Part shown: positions 6,518 to 11,284 of the stretch, piece by piece
Position numbering within the stretch: the first letter of the stretch is position 1
How the letters are laid out: every line of letters begins with the position of its first letter
DNA from: Acidobacteriota bacterium
Lineage (GTDB): Bacteria; Acidobacteriota; Terriglobia; Terriglobales; Acidobacteriaceae
Direction of reading: 5' to 3'
Length of the DNA stretch: 11,284 nucleotides
Assembly: GCA_021810175.1 (NCBI GenBank)
Contig: JAJZJJ010000038.1
Span: forward strand, 1-11,284
The notes under the pieces: generated by a model
Database searches by the model: none
What the model saw: only the letters and a program-made list of their open reading frames with translations
Told to the model about the DNA's origin: nothing
Made by a program: the position numbers and the translations under genes

Positions 6518-7762
6518 TTACATTAAACGTCGGCGAACCATGTCCAGCGCCTGCTGCGCCGCCAGGCTCCGCACGCGTCTTCTGTCTCCCGTAAACCGCT
6601 TCTCCAGCGTCTCGGTTGAGTCATCGCCGCTCACTGCAAAATACACCAGCCCAACCGGCTTCTCTTCTGAACCACCGCCCGGTCCCGCAATTCCGGTCAC
6701 AGCCAATCCATAATCGGCGTCGCACTGCCTCCGAATTCCTTCGGCCATCGCCGCCGCCACTTCCCCGCTCACGGCTCCATGACGCGCAATCAACTCCGGA
6801 TTGACTCCGGCAAACTTCGTCTTCAGCTCGTTGCTATACACCACGGCTCCCCCTAAAAAGGACCGCGAGCTACCCGGAATATCCGTCAACCGCTCCGCAA
6901 TCAGGCCGCCGGTGCAGCTTTCTGCCACCGCTAGTGTAGCCCCATGCATTCCCAGGTAATACAGCACAATCTGCTCCAGCGTCTCGCCCTGTGAGGAATA
7001 GAGTATGTCATCCAGCTCTTCTTCAATGCGCCCCGTCAGCTCATCCACACGCAGCTTCGCCTGCGCCAGCAGGGGCTTCCTGCATGAGAGATTCACCTGG
7101 ATATCCCCCAAATGCGCCAGAATTGTCGTCTCCACATCCGGATACTGCGTATAGATGGGTGCAATTCTCGCATCGCATTGCGACTCGCCAATCATCGCCG
7201 CCTTCAGCACGCGCGTCGCAATCGCCCGCTCCGGCAGCGCGTCTTTCAGCAATGGCAGACACTGATCCTCAAACATCGCCTTCAGTTCCGGAGGCGGCCC
7301 GGGAAGCATCGCCAGCAGCTTGCGATACTTGCCGTGCACAATGTCCAGCCACTGGCCCGGAGCCGTCCCGCGCGTATTCTCAAGTATCACGGCACCTTCC
7401 ACCGTGTCGGCCTGTTTCTCGTTATTGCGCGTAATCGTGATGCGCCGCGCCGCTGCCCGCGCGTACATATTCGCGATCAGGTCTGCGTCGCGCACCAGCT
7501 TGCGCCCCAGCGCTTCGGCCACCGCTTCGCGCGTCAGATCATCCTCGGTCGGACCCAACCCGCCCGAAATCACAACAATATCCACCCGCCCCAGTGCCTG
7601 CCGCACCGAATTCACAAGGTGTGTGCGCTTGTCGCCCACTATCGTCTTGAAAACGACTGCCACGCCCAGTGCATTCAGCTTTTCGGTCAGGTATAGGGAA
7701 TTCGTATCCTGCCGGAAGGGGGTGAGCATTTCCGACCCCACCGCAATAATCTCCGCATTCAT
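6518..7762 (-). CDS. cinA: CinA family protein (nicotinamide-nucleotide amidase / competence-damage protein)
   Basis: CinA proteins join an N-terminal MoaB/MogA-like domain, associated with ADP-ribose pyrophosphatase activity, to a C-terminal PncC domain that deamidates nicotinamide mononucleotide, a salvage step of the NAD cycle. In this 414-residue product the first domain has AEIIAVGSEML (3-13), DTNSLYLTEKL (19-29), VISGGLGPTEDDLTREAV (64-81) and LPGPPPELKAMF (153-164). The second has AVAESCTGGLIAERLTDIPG (278-297), GGAVVYSNELKTKF (304-317), AVSGEVAAAMAEG (330-342) and AVTGIAGPGGG (354-364). Both domains look complete. An in-frame TTG 7 codons upstream exists, but ATG 7762 has GGGAGAGA 8 nt before it and matches the usual family N-terminus. 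In many bacteria cinA adjoins pgpA; here a propeller gene and an inverted repeat lie between them. Confidence 0.95.
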   Translation of the reverse strand: MNAEIIAVGSEMLTPFRQDTNSLYLTEKLNALGVAVVFKTIVGDKRTHLVNSVRQALGRVDIVVISGGLGPTEDDLTREAVAEALGRKLVRDADLIANMYARAAARRITITRNNEKQADTVEGAVILENTRGTAPGQWLDIVHGKYRKLLAMLPGPPPELKAMFEDQCLPLLKDALPERAIATRVLKAAMIGESQCDARIAPIYTQYPDVETTILAHLGDIQVNLSCRKPLLAQAKLRVDELTGRIEEELDDILYSSQGETLEQIVLYYLGMHGATLAVAESCTGGLIAERLTDIPGSSRSFLGGAVVYSNELKTKFAGVNPELIARHGAVSGEVAAAMAEGIRRQCDADYGLAVTGIAGPGGGSEEKPVGLVYFAVSGDDSTETLEKRFTGDRRRVRSLAAQQALDMVRRRLM

Positions 7763-7770
7763 CCGGTCCG

Positions 7771-7778
7771 TCTCTCCC
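7771..7778 (-). promoter_or_regulatory. Shine-Dalgarno of cinA
   Basis: GGGAGAGA on the - strand lies 8 nt upstream of the ATG at 7762. It would fall inside the coding sequence if the TTG at 7783 were used, so it decides the start in favour of the ATG. Confidence 0.6.
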
Positions 7779-7793
7779 GGCAAGCGCGCCTAG

Positions 7794-7905
7794 GGCTGAT
7801 TTCCTGTAGGTATACCCCGAAGTAGTAGCCTCTCGCGCGGCTCATCTGCCGAGAAAACCCGCACTTTCCGCAGTCTTTCGGAGGTATGGCTACAGAAAAT
7901 CAGCC
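7794..7905. repeat. 112-bp element with 23-bp imperfect terminal inverted repeats
   Basis: The arms are 7794-7816 and 7883-7905. Each reads, from its outer end, GGCTGATTT, one variable base (C or T), CTGTAG, two variable bases, ATACC: 20 of 23 positions agree. With a single-base bulge the pairing extends inward through CCGAA (7817-7821 with 7877-7881), giving a stem of about 28 bp around a loop of about 55 nt. Small inner hairpins are possible, such as CGGC/GCCG around 7839-7850. The right arm abuts the stop codon of the propeller gene. No target-site duplication and no ORF is seen. It could be a MITE-like element, a processing or attenuation hairpin, or a structured RNA. The long loop and lack of a U-run argue against an ordinary terminator. 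Confidence 0.75.
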
Positions 7906-8946
7906 TCATATCACGCGCCAGCCCTCAATGCCCAAATCCACATCATAAACCGCGGTGCTCGTTGCCAGCAGGGCCGTGCCGTGCGGCGTAAATGAGAATC
8001 CCACCAGGTCCCGTCCAGCTAACACCAGGGTCGGCTCACCGTCCTGCGGCAACCTCACCACTCCCTGCCGACCATGCAGCGAAGCCGCCACGTACACATC
8101 GCCGGCAATATCCACCGCCAGCCCCTGCGGCCGGCCCAGACCGCGATAATAGGGCCGCGTGCTTCCATCCGAATCAATCACATATACGCAGTCATGACCC
8201 GACGTTGTTGGCACGCTCACATACAGCTTGCCTTCCTGCCCGAATGCCAGATGATACGCCGCGACGCTCGGCTCCAGCGTCGCATATACAAATATCTGAC
8301 GGTCCGGCGCAATTTTGAAGATCGTTCCGCTCCGGTCGCCCACATACAGGTTCTGCTCGGCATCAAAAGCCATGCCAGTGGCAACACCCATCCCTTCGGC
8401 ATACTTGGCCATCGCGCCGTTGGGAGAAACGCGATACACCGTGCCGTCATGCCGCGAAGAAATATACAAAAATCCCGTCGGATCCAGCGCCATGCCTGTC
8501 GCGTTCATGATCCCCTGGACAAAAGGCTGCGTCTCTCCGCTCGGCTCGGTGCGAAATACCGACACCGGCATCTCCTGCCCGCGCGACCCGGAAAGCGTCG
8601 CATACACACGGCCCTCTTCGTCCATCACCGGACTCGCCACCATGTGCACATCATCGGCCACCAGCGTAGCGACCTTCATGTTCACGCTGTTGCTTTGCGC
8701 TCCATTGCGCAGCACGCGCAGCGCGCCGCTCTCAGCCTCCTCCGGCACACGAATCGCCATTCGCTCTTCGCGGGCCAGCAGCACCGGCGCGGCCAGATCA
8801 CCCAGCATCACCACCGGCAGCCGGTAGGGCAACGCACTCAAATGATCTCCCACGATCTGCACATCGCCGCCCGGTATCGCCGCTGCCGGATCAATCTCTC
8901 TGATCAGCGGAGCATTCGTATCCGGAAGTATGGAACTAAATGGCAT
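7906..8946 (-). CDS. IPT/TIG plus NHL/SMP-30-like beta-propeller protein, function unknown
   Basis: No enzyme family is recognisable. Residues about 12-92 resemble an IPT/TIG immunoglobulin-like domain (IREIDPAAAIPGGDVQIVG at 15-33; VPEEAESGALRVLRNGAQSN at 67-86). The rest shows about six propeller-type repeats of the pattern hydrophobic-D-x-x-G-x-hydrophobic-Y. They lie near 103-118 (PVMDEEGRVYATLSG), 149-178 (GMALDPTGFLYISSRHDGTV), 190-214 (GMAFDAEQNLYVGDRSGTIF), 231-260, 272-301 (RPQGLAVDIAGDVYVAA) and 315-336. This suggests a binding scaffold or a lactonase-like fold. There is no signal peptide or membrane segment, so a cytoplasmic location is inferred, which is unusual for IPT-containing proteins. 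The ATG at 8946 has GAAGGG 4 nt upstream. It begins 27 nt after pgpA and ends exactly at the inverted repeat before cinA. Confidence 0.8.
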   Translation of the reverse strand: MPFSSILPDTNAPLIREIDPAAAIPGGDVQIVGDHLSALPYRLPVVMLGDLAAPVLLAREERMAIRVPEEAESGALRVLRNGAQSNSVNMKVATLVADDVHMVASPVMDEEGRVYATLSGSRGQEMPVSVFRTEPSGETQPFVQGIMNATGMALDPTGFLYISSRHDGTVYRVSPNGAMAKYAEGMGVATGMAFDAEQNLYVGDRSGTIFKIAPDRQIFVYATLEPSVAAYHLAFGQEGKLYVSVPTTSGHDCVYVIDSDGSTRPYYRGLGRPQGLAVDIAGDVYVAASLHGRQGVVRLPQDGEPTLVLAGRDLVGFSFTPHGTALLATSTAVYDVDLGIEGWRVI

Positions 8947-8973
8947 AAATCCCTTCGATCTCGTCCCTGTGCA

Positions 8974-9471
8974 CTACCACCAGTGGCGCACAATCAACAT
9001 CACAATCAGCCCCAGAATTCCCGCGGCCACATCATCCATCATGATGCCGGTTCCCGCCGGTAACCGTTCCAGTTTCCGCACGGGCCAGGGCTTCACAATG
9101 TCGAAAAACCGGAACACCGCCAAGCCCAGCAGCACGTGCTCCCAGTTCGCCGGGCACCCAATCAGCACCACCCACTGCCCGGCCACTTCGTCAATCACCA
9201 CAAATCCCGGGTCTTCCCTGCCGCTTTCGCGCTCCACGATGGTCGATGCAGGAATCCCCACCACCGTCGCAATCACAGCCGCTGCTACCGTGCCCCATAC
9301 CAGTGCTGCCGCGCTGGCATGCGTCCCGCTCGCTACCGCAAACCAAACCACCGCAGCCGCCAGCGAACCCCACGTTCCAGGACCCGGCTTCAGCCGTCCC
9401 GCACCCAGTGCCGTCGCCACTACCCACGCCCATCCAGTTCGCGTCGCCGTTTTCTCCCCGCTACTCATCAT
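8974..9471 (-). CDS. pgpA: Phosphatidylglycerophosphatase A
   Basis: PgpA dephosphorylates phosphatidylglycerophosphate to phosphatidylglycerol at the membrane. Counting from the ATG at 9471 (165 residues) it has PGPGTWGSLAA (29-39), the acidic motif EDPGFVVIDEVAGQW (86-100), FRFFDIVKPWP (120-130) and LPAGTGIMMDDVAAG (137-151), all characteristic of the PgpA family. Hydrophobic stretches near 36-70, 100-120 and 148-162 fit the membrane form. The start is uncertain: a GTG at 9498 would add 9 residues and an adjacent ATG at 9468 is also possible. All overlap the end of yacG, so translation is probably coupled. Together with gpsA and plsY further on, it gives this run a phospholipid-synthesis theme. 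Confidence 0.92.
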   Translation of the reverse strand: MMSSGEKTATRTGWAWVVATALGAGRLKPGPGTWGSLAAAVVWFAVASGTHASAAALVWGTVAAAVIATVVGIPASTIVERESGREDPGFVVIDEVAGQWVVLIGCPANWEHVLLGLAVFRFFDIVKPWPVRKLERLPAGTGIMMDDVAAGILGLIVMLIVRHWW

Positions 9472-9676
9472 CGCGCCGTTCCCGCTGGCCGGGTTCACCT
9501 TCGGTACCTTCCAATACGTCGGGGTCCAATACCGGCGATGAGATCTTGTACACTCCGCTCGCCCACTTGCCTAGGTCAATCTTGCGGCAGCGGTCGCTGC
9601 AGAACGGAAATTCCTCGTCCGTCGCGGTCACCAGAGATCCGCACGTCGGGCAGCGCAGCGTCTTCTTTCTTGCCAT
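9461..9676 (-). CDS. yacG: YacG-family zinc protein (DNA gyrase inhibitor family)
   Basis: This 71-residue protein carries the YacG zinc signature: CPTC (9-12) and CSDRC (26-30), four cysteines that bind one zinc, followed by KIDLGKWASGVYKI (32-45), the conserved family helix. E. coli YacG binds GyrB and inhibits gyrase; whether that holds here is inferred from family only. The C-terminal 20 residues are charged and probably disordered. The ATG at 9676 shares its first base with the rimO stop (TAATG), a 1-nt overlap, and GGAGG lies 10 nt upstream. The end overlaps the start of pgpA. Confidence 0.9.
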   Translation of the reverse strand: MARKKTLRCPTCGSLVTATDEEFPFCSDRCRKIDLGKWASGVYKISSPVLDPDVLEGTEGEPGQRERRDDE

Positions 9677-11284
9677 TACGCCTGCACCTCCGCCAGATCC
9701 TGCACGTTCAGCGCTGACTCCTCCACCACGCGCGCCACCACGTCATAGTCGTGTGCTTCGGTAATCTCGCAGCGGTAGAACCGTCCCGGCACCAGATCCT
9801 CAAACGGCCCGAAGTCGTTCAGATAAACCACTCCGTCAATCTCGGGAGCGTGCCACTGGCTCCGTCCTTGCCACAGCAGCGGCGTCTCTTCTGACTCGCC
9901 CTCCACCAGCACGTCGATTGTCTTTCCGACCCACTCCTCGCGCACCTTCTTGCTGATGCCCTTCTGCAACTTCATCAGCGCGCGCTTGCGCTGCTCAATC
10001 GTCCGCTTCGGCAGCTTGCCGTCCAACTCGAACGACCGCGAGCCTTCCTCGTCCGAATAAGTGAACACGCCCATCCAGTCAAACCGCGCCGCGCGCACAA
10101 ACTCTTCCAGCTCCGCGAAATCCTCCGCCGTTTCTCCCGGAAACCCCACAATGAACGACGTCCGCACCGCAATCCCCGGCACAGTCTTCCTTGCTTTTTC
10201 GACCGTCTTCAGCAGAATCTCCGCATTCGCCCCGCGTTTCATGTTCTTCAGCACCGAGCCGGAAGCATGCTGCAGCGGCACATCCAGGTATTTGCAGATA
10301 TTCGCATGCTTGGCCATCGTCTCCAGCAGCCGTCCAGTAATCTTGTTCGGATACGCGTACAGGAACCGCAGCCACACCAGACCCTCAATCTGCGCCAGCC
10401 GGTCGAGCAGCATCGCCAGCCCGTCCTTCAGCCCCAGATCCTCGCCATAGCAGGTCGTATCCTGTCCAATCAGCGTAATCTCGCGCACTCCATCGGCCAC
10501 CAGCGCCTCAGCCTCGGCCACCACGCTCTCAAACCGCCGTGACCGGAACTTCCCCCGCAGATTCGGAATCACGCAGAAGCTGCACGGATGGTCGCAGCCC
10601 TCCGCAATCTTGATGTACGCCGAAGCCGACTGCGTCGCCCGCAGCCGCGGTGTCGTGTGGTCATACAGATACTGCGGCAGTTCCGCCGTCGCGCCATCCC
10701 ATTCCGCGCGCGCAAACCGTCCCTGCTGCTCCCGCAACTCACCCTCCGCCCTGGATGACAGTGAGGGTGCCCCATTTCCGGGGTCCCCATGGACAGGTCC
10801 TCGTCCATCGGATGGATTCAAGCCTTCTTTTGACTTAAGTGGGGTAGATTCGCCCAAAATCCTGAACGGCGAATCTTGCGTGATCTCCGCCGGCAGCGTC
10901 AGCCCCGCCGCTTCCAGAATCTTCTCCAGCTCTCCCGTGCCCACCACGGCGTCCACTTCGGGAATGTTCTTCTGGATCTCGTCCCTATAACGCTCCACCA
11001 GGCATCCGGCCACAATCAGCTTCTTCGCGCGGCCCGTCGTCTTGTGCTCGGCCATCTCCAGAATCGTGTCGACTGACTCCTGCTTTGCCGCATCAATAAA
11101 CGAGCACGTATTCACCACCAGAATGTCCGCCGACTCCGCGTCATTCGTCATCACGCCGCCCGCCCGGTCCAGTAGACCCATCATCACCTCGCTGTCCACC
11201 AGATTCTTCGGGCAGCCCAGCGATACGAACCCTATCCGGGGACGCTCAGCCGCGGCAGCGCCTTCGCCGCCGCTCGTCTTTCCA
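9676..11284 (-). CDS. rimO: Ribosomal protein S12 methylthiotransferase RimO (5' end outside window)
   Basis: RimO is the radical-SAM enzyme that adds a methylthio group to an aspartate of ribosomal protein S12. The reading frame runs to the window edge, so the start is missing. A GTG at 11199 is internal, since RIGFVSLGCPKNLV precedes it; that GCPKN motif is diagnostic for RimO rather than MiaB. Counting from the GTG, the UPF0004 domain supplies the other cluster cysteines at Cys32 (NTCSFID) and Cys66 (AGCLVER). The radical-SAM cysteines are Cys202, Cys206 and Cys209 (EGCDHPCSFC). A TRAM domain follows (about 438-500). Residues about 105-170, the linker between domains, are roughly 50 residues longer than usual and low in complexity; their DNA is palindrome-rich. 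Before the first motif the visible part is GKTSGGEGAAAAE, an unusual Gly/Ala-rich extension. The stop overlaps yacG by 1 nt. Confidence 0.95.
   Translation of the reverse strand, partial: GKTSGGEGAAAAERPRIGFVSLGCPKNLVDSEVMMGLLDRAGGVMTNDAESADILVVNTCSFIDAAKQESVDTILEMAEHKTTGRAKKLIVAGCLVERYRDEIQKNIPEVDAVVGTGELEKILEAAGLTLPAEITQDSPFRILGESTPLKSKEGLNPSDGRGPVHGDPGNGAPSLSSRAEGELREQQGRFARAEWDGATAELPQYLYDHTTPRLRATQSASAYIKIAEGCDHPCSFCVIPNLRGKFRSRRFESVVAEAEALVADGVREITLIGQDTTCYGEDLGLKDGLAMLLDRLAQIEGLVWLRFLYAYPNKITGRLLETMAKHANICKYLDVPLQHASGSVLKNMKRGANAEILLKTVEKARKTVPGIAVRTSFIVGFPGETAEDFAELEEFVRAARFDWMGVFTYSDEEGSRSFELDGKLPKRTIEQRKRALMKLQKGISKKVREEWVGKTIDVLVEGESEETPLLWQGRSQWHAPEIDGVVYLNDFGPFEDLVPGRFYRCEITEAHDYDVVARVVEESALNVQDLAEVQA
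9687..9691 (-). promoter_or_regulatory. Shine-Dalgarno of yacG within rimO
   Basis: GGAGG on the - strand lies 10 nt before the yacG ATG and inside the last codons of rimO. It supports translation of yacG from the rimO transcript through the TAATG junction. Confidence 0.5.
10740..10840. repeat. Palindrome-rich insert within the rimO coding sequence
   Basis: Within about 100 bp there are five self-complementary units: CACCCTC (10740-10746) pairing with GAGGGTG (10763-10769); GGGGTCCCC (10780-10788); GGACAGGTCC (10791-10800); TCCATCGGATGGA (10804-10816); and ACTTAAGT (10833-10840). They coincide with the part of RimO that lengthens the linker between its two domains, with no frameshift or stop. 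The translation is Gly/Pro/Ser-rich and unlike RimO. This fits a small palindromic element inserted in frame, comparable in style to Rickettsia palindromic elements. Exact element borders and any target duplication cannot be fixed from one copy. Confidence 0.55.

Noticed and set aside
7794..7905. The inverted repeat as a simple Rho-independent terminator
   Set aside because: The loop is about 55 nt and no T-run follows the stem on either strand, unlike standard terminators.
8074..9063. 329-codon + strand open frame opposite the propeller gene and pgpA
   Set aside because: His/Arg-rich antisense translation with no domain; it runs through two good genes on the other strand.
9676..11199. GTG at 11199 as the real rimO start
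   Set aside because: The frame continues upstream through RIGFVSLGCPKNLV, which contains the first iron-sulfur cysteine and the diagnostic RimO motif.

Overview
The window looks like a stretch of chromosomal core genes from a GC-rich Gram-negative bacterium (about 60% GC by eye). I favour an Acidobacteriota (Terriglobia-like) member. The reasons are futalosine-type menaquinone synthesis (MqnA), the protein styles of FtsY, GpsA and CinA, and a palindrome-rich insert of a kind I associate with that group. No rRNA or marker gene is present, so this placement is inference only. There are no tRNA or rRNA genes, CRISPR arrays, transposases or phage genes.

Layout. Positions 1-1941 carry two + strand genes: mqnA (chorismate dehydratase), then, one base after its stop, a threonine-synthase-like protein that keeps the family scaffold but has lost every PLP-binding signature, including the Schiff-base lysine. 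They converge, with only 5 bases between stop codons, on a long - strand run that fills the rest of the window. Read in its own direction (right to left) this run is: rimO (5' end off the window), yacG, pgpA, an IPT/TIG plus NHL-type propeller protein, a 112-bp inverted-repeat element, cinA, plsY, gpsA, ftsY, ribD, ribE.

How the genes work together. The - strand run mixes housekeeping functions. RimO modifies ribosomal protein S12, and YacG is a small zinc protein of the gyrase-inhibitor family. PgpA, PlsY and GpsA are steps of glycerophospholipid synthesis: GpsA makes glycerol-3-phosphate, PlsY acylates it, and PgpA acts late in the phosphatidylglycerol branch. CinA is a nicotinamide-nucleotide and damage-response protein, FtsY is the SRP receptor, and RibD and RibE are riboflavin enzymes. 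Junctions are tight (1-nt overlap rimO/yacG, 11-nt overlap yacG/pgpA, 4-nt overlap plsY/gpsA, 11-nt gap ftsY/ribD), so most are likely co-transcribed. A probable internal promoter sits directly before ftsY.

The points most worth a second look are: (1) the intact but catalytically stripped threonine-synthase homologue coupled to mqnA; (2) a palindrome-rich in-frame insert of roughly 50 codons in the linker of RimO; (3) the 112-bp element with 23-bp imperfect terminal inverted repeats between the propeller gene and cinA; (4) an identical 10-mer, TTGCTACACT, placed 5-7 bases before the start codons of mqnA and ftsY, suggesting leaderless transcripts; and (5) the IPT/NHL protein separating the often-paired pgpA and cinA genes.
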